The notes beneath the pieces were generated by a model. The model ran no database searches, was not told the origin of the DNA, and saw nothing but the letters and a program-made list of their open reading frames with translations. Below are positions 1 to 6,244 of a stretch of 28,234 nt of DNA, in pieces. A program made the translations under genes and the position numbers. Position 1 is the stretch's first letter. Every line of letters begins with the position of its first letter. Source of the DNA: DASPWW01 sp050697195 (GTDB taxonomy: Bacteria > Actinomycetota > Thermoleophilia > Solirubrobacterales > 70-9); NCBI GenBank assembly GCA_050697195.1, contig JBOGZL010000303.1:1-28234 (forward strand). The letters are read 5' to 3'.

Positions 1-553
1 ACCCGCCGCCCTCGCACGCGCTGCACACGACTCCACCCGCGGCGCCCGAGAACCCCGCCAGCCCGTCGCCCTCGCCACAGCGGGCGCACGAGCGCAGCTC
101 GGGGGAGAATCCGGCGGCGAGGGTCAGCTTGAGCCTGAACGCCAGGGCCAATGTCAAACTCGCCGCCTCCTGTTCGTCGAGCAGAGCCAGGTACCGGCAC
201 AGCAGATTGTAGGCGGCCGGGTTGGGCTCCGCCGCGTCGAACAGGCGCAGGACCGCGTCGCATCCCCTTCCCGCGGCGTCGAGCGTCTCCGCGCTCTCCC
301 GAAGCCGCGGATGCCCGTCCACGGTCGCAGCGCCGGTCACCGTCGCCAGCTCCCCACGACCTTCGTGAAGCATCAGGTCGAGGCGGAAGAACGGCTCCAG
401 GCGCCCCCCGAACCGCGACCGCGGTCGGCGGGAGCCCTTCGCGATCGCGCCGATCCGCCCCCGGGTGGAGCTGTAGATGTGGAGGATGCGGTCAGCCTCG
501 CCGAAGCGGATGCTGCGCAGCACCACGGCCTCGGTCTTGAAGCTGCCGGGCAT
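1..553 (-). CDS. recO: DNA repair protein RecO, C-terminal part cut off by the window edge
   Basis: RecO works with RecF and RecR to load RecA on gapped DNA and to anneal single strands. The 184 codons present begin MPGSFKTEAVVLRSIRFGEA and run into ...GEADRILHIYSSTRGRIGAIAKGSR, the typical N-terminal OB fold of the family. A zinc-ribbon half motif CARCGE followed by CSACEG lies near residues 160–182, close to the window edge; this Cys4 site occurs in many actinobacterial and Gram-positive RecO proteins. The frame is open to base 1, so the C-terminus is missing only because the window ends. The ATG start at 553 fits the family N-terminus but lies 62 nt inside the upstream kinase gene, so the two genes overlap and are probably cotranscribed. 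Confidence 0.9.
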   Translation of the reverse strand, partial: MPGSFKTEAVVLRSIRFGEADRILHIYSSTRGRIGAIAKGSRRPRSRFGGRLEPFFRLDLMLHEGRGELATVTGAATVDGHPRLRESAETLDAAGRGCDAVLRLFDAAEPNPAAYNLLCRYLALLDEQEAASLTLALAFRLKLTLAAGFSPELRSCARCGEGDGLAGFSGAAGGVVCSACEGGG

Positions 554-1511
554 CCGGCCAGCCTTCAGCATGCGCCGGACGGAGCGCGTCGGACTGCCAG
601 CGCCACTCGCTCCGGGGGAGCCCGGTCAGCGGCTCGAGCCCCGCCATCAGCTCGACGACCGTGGGGCGCCGCTCGGGCGCCGGCTCGAGGCACGCCGCCA
701 CCACGTCGGCAAGAGCGGGCTCGGCACCCACCAGCTCGTCGATCCGGGCGGCCGGGCGCTCGAGCTGGAGCCAGGGGCCCGCGTGGGCCTCGAGGCTCGA
801 GCCGGTGGGCGATTCCCCCTCCGCCCCCGTGCCGGTGGACTCGAACTCTCGGGAATCCTCCGACGTGTCATCCTCGGTGAGATCCTCGAACGGCGCCTCT
901 CCGACCATCGCCTCGAACAACACGGCGCCGATTCCCCACACGTCGGCCGCGGCGCCGAGCACGCCGCCCCTGACCTGCTCGGGCGCCATGTACCACCAGG
1001 TCCCGATCTCCGCCGGGGCCGGCCCGGGCGCCCGCGCGACGCTGAGGTCGATCACCTTCGCGCGGCGGGCTTCCGCGACGACGTTCGAGGGCTTGAGGTC
1101 GAGGTGCAGCACTCCGTTCGCGTGCAGGTAGCGAACGACGGAGCCGAGCTGGAGCCCGAGCTGCGCCGCGTCGGGCGCGCTCAGTGAGCCGTCCGTCTCG
1201 ATCATGTGCGCGAGCGTCCGCCCGCCGAGCGTCTCCATGATCACGAGCGGCTCCGGAACCGCCAGGGTCTCGTAGCCGCGGACGAGGTGCGGGTGGCTGA
1301 GCCGGCACAGGAGCCGGCCCTCCTCGAGCAGGCTCTCCCGCGCCCTCATCTCGTCGAGCCGTTCGGGGCGCAGCGCCTTGACCACGCAGCGGCAACCCCG
1401 CCGACGATCCCATGCGTCGTACACGTCGAGCCGCCGCCCGCGACTGAGGTGCGTGATCAGCTCGTACCCGGGCGCGATCGTCGTTCCCGGCTCGAGCACC
1501 GGGAGGCTCAT
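492..1511 (-). CDS. Atypical cytoplasmic Ser/Thr protein kinase (HLD/DLS type)
   Basis: A Hanks-type kinase domain of about 270 residues with no membrane segment and no extracellular sensor domain. VVK supplies the probable ATP lysine (K45). The catalytic loop reads HLDLKPSNV (H136–V144), so the usual HRD arginine is leucine. The metal-binding DFG is replaced by DLS (D155–S157). An MAPEQ activation-segment end and DVWGIG follow. The glycine-rich loop (LSRGRRLDVYDAWD) is poor in glycine. An acidic Ser/Thr-rich insert sits after the APF region. I chose ATG 1511 because it overlaps the stop of the ABC exporter as ATGA, which suggests translational coupling; an open frame continues upstream to 1562. 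Asp, Asn and Lys are retained, so it is probably active. The same two substitutions occur in the kinase at 4675–5598. Confidence 0.85.
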   Translation of the reverse strand: MSLPVLEPGTTIAPGYELITHLSRGRRLDVYDAWDRRRGCRCVVKALRPERLDEMRARESLLEEGRLLCRLSHPHLVRGYETLAVPEPLVIMETLGGRTLAHMIETDGSLSAPDAAQLGLQLGSVVRYLHANGVLHLDLKPSNVVAEARRAKVIDLSVARAPGPAPAEIGTWWYMAPEQVRGGVLGAAADVWGIGAVLFEAMVGEAPFEDLTEDDTSEDSREFESTGTGAEGESPTGSSLEAHAGPWLQLERPAARIDELVGAEPALADVVAACLEPAPERRPTVVELMAGLEPLTGLPRSEWRWQSDALRPAHAEGWPDARQLQDRGRGAAQHPLRRG

Positions 1512-3352
1512 GGCTCCACTCCCGTGCCGGCGAGCGGCCCGCGGCCGTGCTGGATCGCCCACAGATGAGCGTAGATCCCGCCGACGGTGAGAAGGTCATC
1601 GTGACGCCCCCGCTCCACCACCCTTCCGCGGTCGAGCACGACCACGTGATCGGCATCCCGGGTCGTCAGCAGGTCGTGCGAAATGACGATCGTCGTCCGC
1701 TCGTCGCTGAGCCGCATCAGCGGCGCGACGAGCTCGCGCTTCGTGTGGGCATCGAGCCCGGTCGAGGGCTCGTCGAGCAAAAGGACCGTCGCATCGGATA
1801 CCAGCGCCCGCGCGATCGCGATCCGCTGCCGCTGACCGCCGGACAACCGCCGACCGCGCTCGCCGAGGACGCTGTCGTACCCGTCCGGCAGCTCCTCGAT
1901 GAACTCCTGCGCACCGGCCCCCTTGGCGGCCGCGACGATCTGCTCGTCGGTCGCCTCCTCGGCCCCGAAAGCGATGTTCTCCCTCACCGTGCCGTGGAGC
2001 ACGAGCTGCTCCTGAAGCAGGATCGCGATGTTGCGGCGCACCGAGCGCAACTCCACGTCGCGCAGGTCGCGCCCATCGAGGCGTATCACTCCCGAGTCGG
2101 GGTCGTAGAAGCGCAGCAGCAGCTTCGCGAGGGTCGACTTGCCCGCCCCGCTGGCGCCGACCAGCGCCAGGGTCTCGCCCGGCGCGACGCTCACAGTGAC
2201 GTCTTCGAGAGCCCTGCGCGCGGCGCCGGGGTAGGCGAACGAGACCGCGTCCAGCGCCACCGCCCCGCGCGCCCGGCCCAAGGTCACGGCGTTCGGCGAA
2301 TCGGTCACCCGGGGGCGCTCGTCGAGCAGCTCGGTGACCCGCTCGGCTCCGGCCAGAGCCCTGAACAGCCGGTTGCTGAGCGAGCCCAGCTCGCGCGCCG
2401 GGTCGTAGAGCTGGGTCAGGTACGCGACGAACACGAGCAGGCCGCCGAGCGTCAGCCGGCCGTCGGCGACCGCCAGGGTGCCGAGCACGAACACGAGCAT
2501 CACGCCGGCCAACTCGATGAAGTCGATCGCGGGCGTGAACAGGCCCCTGATCCGCGCGGACGCCAGCTCCGCGCCGATCATGCCCTCGTTCTCCCGCCGG
2601 AACCGATCCTGCTCGGACCGCTGGCGGTTCGACGCCTGAACGAGAGCGGCGTTGGCGAGGCTCTCCTCGGCCACCGCGCTCAGCGATCCGGTTCGCCGCC
2701 GCTGCTCGCGAGCCGCGTGCTTCACCAGGCGCGAGAACCGCTTCGCCGCGATGAAGAAGAGTGGCCCGATCAGCAGCGCGACGAGCGCCAGGTCCCACTG
2801 GAGGACGAACAGGGCGCCGGCGAAGAACAGGATCCGCAAGCTGGCGGAGATCCCGTCGATCAACCCGGACAGCATGAAGCTCTCGATCGCCTGGATGTCG
2901 CCGGTGAGGCGCGAAAGCACGTCGCCGAGGCGGCGATTGTCCAGGGTGTCGAGCGAGAGGCGCTGGAGATGGGAGAAGACGCGCATCCGCATCGAGAGCA
3001 GGAAGCGCTCCGCCAGCCACGTCCCGAGATAGTCGTCTCCAAAGCCGATCAGCCCGCCGGCGAGCGTGAGGCCGACATAGGCAAGCGCGATCCAGAGCAG
3101 CGGCTGCAGGTCGCCGGGAACCAGGACCTCGTCGACGACGAGCTTGAACATCCAGATCTCGAGCGTGCCGATGATCGCGCCCAGCACCACCAGGGCGAGC
3201 ACGACCGGTATCCAGCGCCGGTACGGGCGGGCGTCGGGCCAGAAGCGCCGGAACACCTCGCGCACGGGCATCTCACGCGCCGCGGCGACGACCTCGGGGC
3301 CGTCTGCGCGCGGAACGAGCAGGTCGCGAATTCTGGAGCGGATGCGGCTCAT
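1508..3352 (-). CDS. ABC exporter, fused membrane and ATPase domains (ABCB type)
   Basis: A 614-residue half-transporter with the standard exporter layout. The six-helix membrane domain spans about residues 45–320 and contains the intracellular-loop motif around DNRRLGDVLSRLTGD (138–152). The ATPase domain spans about 365–600 with Walker A GASGAGKST (399–407), signature LSGGQ (503–507), Walker B VLLLDEP (523–529) and switch His559. There is no C39 peptidase domain. It should form a homodimer in the membrane; the substrate cannot be read from sequence. It is followed by the kinase with an ATGA overlap and preceded by the two small cationic protein genes on the same strand, so it could export them, but this is inference. 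No strong ribosome site is visible before the ATG; the sequence there is already the duplicated unit that begins at 3353. Confidence 0.92.
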   Translation of the reverse strand: MSRIRSRIRDLLVPRADGPEVVAAAREMPVREVFRRFWPDARPYRRWIPVVLALVVLGAIIGTLEIWMFKLVVDEVLVPGDLQPLLWIALAYVGLTLAGGLIGFGDDYLGTWLAERFLLSMRMRVFSHLQRLSLDTLDNRRLGDVLSRLTGDIQAIESFMLSGLIDGISASLRILFFAGALFVLQWDLALVALLIGPLFFIAAKRFSRLVKHAAREQRRRTGSLSAVAEESLANAALVQASNRQRSEQDRFRRENEGMIGAELASARIRGLFTPAIDFIELAGVMLVFVLGTLAVADGRLTLGGLLVFVAYLTQLYDPARELGSLSNRLFRALAGAERVTELLDERPRVTDSPNAVTLGRARGAVALDAVSFAYPGAARRALEDVTVSVAPGETLALVGASGAGKSTLAKLLLRFYDPDSGVIRLDGRDLRDVELRSVRRNIAILLQEQLVLHGTVRENIAFGAEEATDEQIVAAAKGAGAQEFIEELPDGYDSVLGERGRRLSGGQRQRIAIARALVSDATVLLLDEPSTGLDAHTKRELVAPLMRLSDERTTIVISHDLLTTRDADHVVVLDRGRVVERGRHDDLLTVGGIYAHLWAIQHGRGPLAGTGVEP

Positions 3353-3659
3353 CTGCTTGGGCTAGAGGGGAGGCGAGCCCGACCGGTCCGACCGCCCGCA
3401 TTGGAGGGCAGCCGGCCGGCCGGGTCGCGGTTCGATCCCGTTTCGGTCAGGTGTTCTTCCTTCTGCGACAACGGCGACGCTTGCGGCGACTCTTGAACCG
3501 GCGGCATCCTCTTTTGCGACCGCCGCCGGTGCCTGTGCCGCCGCCCGTCCCGCCGCCCGTGCCTGTTCCGGCACTCGCCGAGTGCGTGGCGGGGAACAGA
3601 GGACTGAACGCAGACACGTCATACCTCCTTTGTCGGTACTGCTTCCTCGTCGATCTCCG
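3353..3659 (-). repeat. Tandem duplication, unit A (carries the 56-aa small gene)
   Basis: This segment and 3695–3983 share a start (CTGCTTGGGCT at 3353 and 3695), a near-identical block with a GCCCGC/ATTG/GCGGGC-type hairpin (offset 342 bp), an identical ribosome site and first 13 codons of a small gene, and an end (gcttcctcg then cgatctccg). Only the middle, coding for the Gly- and Arg-rich part, has diverged. It is a local gene duplication whose left edge sits right at the exporter start codon. Confidence 0.85.
3447..3617 (-). CDS. Small Gly-rich, Arg/Lys/Cys-rich cationic protein A (56 aa)
   Basis: Unrecognised family. It starts with GTG at 3617, six bases after a perfect AAGGAGG ribosome site (3624–3630). 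Order of parts: conserved N-terminus MSAFSPLFPATHS (1–13), a Thr/Gly linker of the pattern TGTGGGTGGG (about 18–33), then a strongly basic tail (34–56) with two cysteines (C38, C50) and about fifteen Arg/Lys. No hydrophobic signal peptide is visible. An ATG at 3622 lies directly after the ribosome site and in another frame; I rejected it because spacing is too short and because the GTG frame is the one conserved in copy B (every Thr of the linker becomes Ser while the glycines stay). Possible roles are a protamine-like nucleic-acid binder, a secreted cationic partner of the acidic proteins nearby, or a modified-peptide precursor. None is proven. Confidence 0.7.
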   Translation of the reverse strand: MSAFSPLFPATHSASAGTGTGGGTGGGTGTGGGRKRGCRRFKSRRKRRRCRRRKNT

Positions 3660-3735
3660 CCCGTCTGATCAAGCTGAAGCAGTGGTCAGAGACCCTGCTT
3701 GGGCTGGAGGGGACGCGATCCCGACCGGTCCGACC

Positions 3736-3751
3736 GCCCGCATTGGCGGGC
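3736..3751 (-). terminator. Conserved hairpin after small gene B (also present after gene A at 3394–3409)
   Basis: GCCCGC and GCGGGC pair around an ATTG loop. The copy at 3394–3409 has one mismatch. Both lie just downstream of the small genes in their direction of transcription and next to a CCGGCCGGCCGG palindrome (3754–3765). There is no T-run, so it may be a weak terminator, an mRNA 3'-end stabiliser or merely structure carried along in the duplication. Confidence 0.35.
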
Positions 3752-3782
3752 AGCCGGCCGGCCGGGTCACGCTTGTAGCGGG

Positions 3783-3944
3783 TCAGGTGCGACTGCCTCT
3801 CCCGCACCTGCGGCCCCGACGGCGCCGCCTCTTGCACCGGCGGCCACCGCCGCCGCTCTTCGAACCGCCACCGGATCCGCCGCCGGAACCCGACCTGCGC
3901 CGGCTCGAGTGGGTGGCGGGGAACAGAGGACTGAACGCAGACAC
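3783..3944 (-). CDS. Small Gly-rich, Arg/Cys-rich cationic protein B (53 aa)
   Basis: Paralogue of the protein at 3447–3617, first gene after the leftward promoter at 4026–4070. GTG start at 3944, six bases from AAGGAGG (3951–3957). The first 13 residues MSAFSPLFPATHS are identical to copy A. Then comes a Ser/Gly linker (SGSGGGSGGG, about 18–34) that matches the Thr/Gly linker of copy A position by position, and a basic tail (35–53) with two cysteines (C37, C47) and more than ten arginines. No membrane segment or signal peptide is visible. The Ser/Gly repeats could be phosphorylated by the two kinases of the locus; this is speculation. Function unknown; that it is a real gene is supported by ribosome site, duplication and frame-specific conservation. 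Confidence 0.7.
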   Translation of the reverse strand: MSAFSPLFPATHSSRRRSGSGGGSGGGSKSGGGGRRCKRRRRRGRRCGRGSRT

Positions 3945-4025
3945 GTCATACCTCCTTTGTTGCTGCTTCCTCGCCGATCTCCGAGCCCCCCTTGCGGGAG
4001 ATCCGACTCGGCGAGCTTGACCGCA

Positions 4026-4070
4026 ATGCTTCTCGGCCGCGCTGAGATGGCCATAAGGGGGCGGTGAGAG
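4026..4070 (-). promoter_or_regulatory. Leftward promoter with three 11-bp-spaced heptamers (small-protein promoter)
   Basis: Read on the minus strand: heptamers CTCTCAC (4070–4064), CCCTTAT (4059–4053) and ATCTCAG (4048–4042), each separated by four bases, then ten bases, then AAGCAT (4031–4026) of form NANNNT as a −10 candidate. The small gene B starts about 80 bases further on. The layout is the same as in the three rightward promoters at 4145, 5604 and 6245. By family rule, OmpR/PhoB regulators bind such direct repeats; the regulator at 8176–8835 is the obvious candidate. Confidence 0.5.
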
Positions 4071-4144
4071 AACTCTCATCCCCGCCTGGGACGGGCGGCT
4101 GTGGGCACGCTGGGACCTGATCCGGGCCAGCGGACCTGAGAGCT

Positions 4145-4189
4145 TTTTCAGGCTGGTCTTATCGCGACCTCAGGTGGCGCGGGCAAGCT
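4145..4189 (+). promoter_or_regulatory. Rightward promoter with three 11-bp-spaced heptamers (acidic protein 1 and kinase)
   Basis: Heptamers TTTTCAG (4145–4151), GTCTTAT (4156–4162) and ACCTCAG (4167–4173), four-base spacers, then ten bases and CAAGCT (4184–4189) of form NANNNT. The first ATG with a ribosome site is at 4242. The stretch between the leftward small genes and this operon (3945–4241) also holds a TGAGAG/CTCTCA inverted repeat at 4065–4078 and a CCTGA/TCAGG inverted repeat at 4135–4152. Confidence 0.5.
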
Positions 4190-4241
4190 CACTTCGAACG
4201 CGAATCGGGTGAGCGGGGGCGACCGAGAAAGGAAGGAAGCG

Positions 4242-4652
4242 ATGGAGCACGTAGGAACGACACGCTGGGACCGAATCGGGATCGCCGCGGTGATCCTGCT
4301 GGTCGCGGGACTCGTCCTGGGCGCGATGACCCCGCTCGCCTCCGTGGCGGGCGCCGGTGACTCGCTCGCAGGAAATCGCGACGACGATGGCGGCGAGGTC
4401 GTCGCCGTCGAGGACGACGATGACGATGACGGGGGTGATGACGACGCCACCGACACCGGCACCGGCACGAACGGCGGAACCGACTCGGGAAGCGCCAGCA
4501 TCGGGAGCAACAGCGGCGACACGCGAACCGGCACGACCGGCGGCACCGGTGTCTCGCGCTCGGTCTCCAACAGCAGCGACCGGAGCGCCAACACCGCGAC
4601 CGGGACGAGCCGCGGGACCGGGAAGTCGAAGTCCGTCTCCAACAGCTCGTGA
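4242..4652 (+). CDS. Membrane-anchored acidic Thr/Ser-Gly-rich protein 1
   Basis: 136 residues, no recognised family. One N-terminal hydrophobic segment (about residues 12–38, rich in Ile, Val and Leu) acts as signal peptide or anchor. Then comes an Asp-rich stretch with a run of six Asp (58–63) and a long Thr/Ser/Gly region ending in ...KSVSNSS; the segment SVSNSS occurs twice. It is probably exported. I chose ATG 4242 because AAGGAAGG precedes it by a few bases; an open frame extends to 4209 without this support. The gene is followed by the kinase at 4675 after a 26-bp tandem repeat, and lies under the heptamer promoter at 4145. The Ser/Thr content would suit glycosylation or phosphorylation, but nothing in the sequence proves either. 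Confidence 0.65.
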   Translation: MEHVGTTRWDRIGIAAVILLVAGLVLGAMTPLASVAGAGDSLAGNRDDDGGEVVAVEDDDDDDGGDDDATDTGTGTNGGTDSGSASIGSNSGDTRTGTTGGTGVSRSVSNSSDRSANTATGTSRGTGKSKSVSNSS

Positions 4653-4678
4653 CGAAGTCCGTCTCCAACAGCTCGTGA
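4627..4678 (+). repeat. Perfect 26-bp tandem repeat joining acidic protein 1 and kinase 2
   Basis: The 26 bases at 4627–4652 recur exactly at 4653–4678. Each copy ends in GTGA. In the first copy the TGA is the stop of acidic protein 1; in the second copy the GTG is the start of the kinase. With one copy, stop and start would overlap as GTGA, as at many junctions in this window. Confidence 0.9.
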
Positions 4679-5598
4679 TCGAGAGCGCCGCGGTCGAGAC
4701 ACCGGAGGAGTCGAGATGGCTCCTCCGGGAGGGGGACGAGATCGCCCCGGGTCGCACCGCGATCAGGCGCCTCGGCGGCGGCTTTAGATACGAGGCATAC
4801 CTCGCGTGGGACGATCACCTGCGCTCGCTGGTGGTAGTCAAGCTGGTGCGACCCAGACTGGTCGGCGACCGCCACACGATCGAGGGGTTGACAGCGGAGG
4901 TCGCCCTGCTCGACCGGCTTTGCCATCCGGTCCTTCCGAGGAGCTTCGGCGCGATCCTCGAGCCACCCCGTCCGCAGGTGGTCCTCGAGCACCTCGAGGG
5001 GCCACGCCTCTCGACGCTGCTGCGCAAGTACGGCCCGCTGCTCCCTGAGCAGCTCGTCCCGCTCGCCCTCCAGCTGTGCGCCGCGATCCACTACCTGGGG
5101 CGGGAGGGGGTGGCGCATCTCGACGTCAAGCCGTCGAACATCATCATGGGCGCACCGCCGCGCCTGATCGACCTCAGCGTCGCGCGCACGGTCGAGCAGT
5201 GCGGGCGCCTCAGCTCGCCCGTCGGGACCGATGCGTACATGTCGCCCGAGCAGTGCCGCCCCGACGCCGGGGCTCGGGTCGGCAACGCCGCCGACGTCTG
5301 GGGCCTCGGGGTGACCCTGTTCCAGGCCGTCGCCGGCGAGCGCCCGTTCGAGCGTGGCGACCCCGACTCCGGCGAGCCGACGGAGCGCTGGCCCCAGCTG
5401 GCCGCGGCGCCCAGGGCGTTCGCCGACGGGGTCCCGCCCGCGATCGCCGACCCGATCATGGCCTGCCTGGCTCGCGACCCGATCGACCGCCCGGCGCCGG
5501 CGGAGATCGCCGACCGACTCGAGCTCGTGCTCGAGGGACTGCCGAAGCCGAAGATCTCGCGGCTGAAGCCTCGGCCGGCGCGCCGGGCGCGCGGCTAA
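4675..5598 (+). CDS. Atypical cytoplasmic Ser/Thr protein kinase 2 (HLD/DLS type)
   Basis: 307 residues, nearly all kinase domain, without membrane segments. Glycine loop LGGGFRYEAYLAWD (33–46), ATP lysine K56 in VVVK, catalytic loop HLDVKPSNI (H148–I156) with Leu instead of the HRD Arg, DLS (D166–S168) instead of DFG, then YMSPEQC and DVWGLG. It ends in a basic tail KPKISRLKPRPARRARG. Start GTG 4675 was chosen because it lies in the second copy of the 26-bp repeat, shortly before the conserved region; the open frame upstream only mirrors the acidic protein gene in another frame. Shared HLD and DLS motifs make it a paralogue of the kinase at 492–1511. Its partner and substrates are unknown; being cotranscribed with an acidic surface protein and beside Ser/Thr-rich small proteins, those are candidates. 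Confidence 0.85.
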   Translation: MIESAAVETPEESRWLLREGDEIAPGRTAIRRLGGGFRYEAYLAWDDHLRSLVVVKLVRPRLVGDRHTIEGLTAEVALLDRLCHPVLPRSFGAILEPPRPQVVLEHLEGPRLSTLLRKYGPLLPEQLVPLALQLCAAIHYLGREGVAHLDVKPSNIIMGAPPRLIDLSVARTVEQCGRLSSPVGTDAYMSPEQCRPDAGARVGNAADVWGLGVTLFQAVAGERPFERGDPDSGEPTERWPQLAAAPRAFADGVPPAIADPIMACLARDPIDRPAPAEIADRLELVLEGLPKPKISRLKPRPARRARG

Positions 5599-5603
5599 GC
5601 GAA

Positions 5604-5648
5604 CTCTCAGGCCCCTCTCAGGGCCACCTCAACACCCGTCCATACCGT
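5604..5648 (+). promoter_or_regulatory. Rightward promoter with three 11-bp-spaced heptamers (acidic protein 2)
   Basis: Two perfect heptamers CTCTCAG (5604–5610 and 5615–5621) and a third, ACCTCAA (5626–5632), with four-base spacers, then ten bases and TACCGT (5643–5648), which fits a TANNNT −10. The ATG at 5696 has AGGAGG at 5681–5686. This is the clearest of the four sites. Confidence 0.6.
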
Positions 5649-5695
5649 CGCCACCGACGGATGCAAGAGCACCGAAGAGAAGGAGGTACGAAGCG

Positions 5696-6184
5696 ATGAC
5701 ACCGATGACCGGCAAGCTCCTGGCCGTCGCTCTGGCCACCGTTCTCGTGGTCGGCGGCGTCGTTGCGATCGCCGACCTGGTGTCGGCGGACGACCGCGCC
5801 GACGACGCGGCGCCGATCGAGGTCCGAAAGGACGACACCGACGCCGACGCGGAGCTGGTCGAAGACGACGACGAGGGGGATGGGGACGGCACCCGCGGCG
5901 ACGACGGCACCGACGGCGGCCAGAACACTGGCGACCGCGACAACACCCCGGGTGACGACGGCACCGACGGCGGATTCAACACCGGCGACGGCGACGACAC
6001 CCAGGACGACGATGGCACCGGCGGCGGCGACGCCACCCGCGGTGACGACGGAACAGGTGGCGGCGACAACACCCCCGTGCCGGTCGCCCCGGCCCCCGCG
6101 GCGGCACCCGCACCGGCGCCCGCCCCCGCCCCCTACGGGGACGACGGCGGGTACTCGGACGACGGCGGATACTCGGACGGCTGA
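5696..6184 (+). CDS. Membrane-anchored acidic repeat protein 2
   Basis: 162 residues, unrecognised. A hydrophobic N-terminus (about 8–30) serves as signal or anchor, followed by AAPIEVRKDD, a segment that resembles PPIEIERADP of acidic protein 3. The middle (about 60–125) is built of imperfect units beginning DDGTDGG or DDGTGGG and often followed by NTGD; a Pro/Ala stretch and the twin YSDDGGYSDG end complete it. Asp side chains spaced with Gly recall calcium-binding loops, but no standard calcium motif is complete. AGGAGG lies nine bases before ATG 5696; ATG 5705 is an alternative. It stands alone between a heptamer promoter and a strong hairpin, so it is probably a single-gene transcript. 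Confidence 0.7.
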   Translation: MTPMTGKLLAVALATVLVVGGVVAIADLVSADDRADDAAPIEVRKDDTDADAELVEDDDEGDGDGTRGDDGTDGGQNTGDRDNTPGDDGTDGGFNTGDGDDTQDDDGTGGGDATRGDDGTGGGDNTPVPVAPAPAAAPAPAPAPAPYGDDGGYSDDGGYSDG

Positions 6185-6190
6185 TCCGAG

Positions 6191-6223
6191 GGCGACCCCG
6201 GGGAGCTCCTCCCCGGGGTCGCC
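6191..6223 (+). terminator. Strong GC hairpin after acidic protein 2
   Basis: Fifteen perfectly paired bases (6191–6205 with 6209–6223) around a CTC loop, seven bases after the stop codon. There is no T-run, which is common for terminators in high-GC actinobacteria. It separates the acidic protein 2 transcript from the promoter at 6245. Confidence 0.7.
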
Positions 6224-6244
6224 TCCGCCCGCCTCCTGAGAAAA

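Larger units (their letters stand above)
3695..3983 (-). repeat. Tandem duplication, unit B (carries the 53-aa small gene)
   Basis: Second unit of the duplication described at 3353–3659. The flanks (hairpin block at 3727–3766 and the ribosome-site block at 3913–3957) are almost unchanged between units, while the centre has changed by Thr/Ser swaps and length changes in multiples of three, as expected if the small frame is translated. Confidence 0.85.

Noticed and set aside
1547..3496. Long open frame (649 codons) on the plus strand across the ABC exporter
   Set aside because: It mirrors the exporter codons, is full of Arg, Asp, Gln and Glu without any domain, and has no ribosome site. High GC makes such antisense frames common.
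3618..3622. ATG directly after the AAGGAGG ribosome site of the small genes (also at 3949)
   Set aside because: Spacing of one base is too short, and its frame gives unrelated Ala-rich sequences in the two copies, while the GTG frame is conserved.
3640..3700. Possible fifth heptamer promoter before small gene A
   Set aside because: The best 11-bp series there (CTCTGAC, GCTTCAG, ATCAGAC) matches poorly, and no NANNNT hexamer stands at the right distance. Gene A is more likely read from the promoter before gene B.
5876..6180. GAC/GGC-rich repeats of acidic protein 2 as a CRISPR-like or minisatellite array
   Set aside because: The repeats keep the reading frame, vary in length and have no unique spacers; they are coding repeats.
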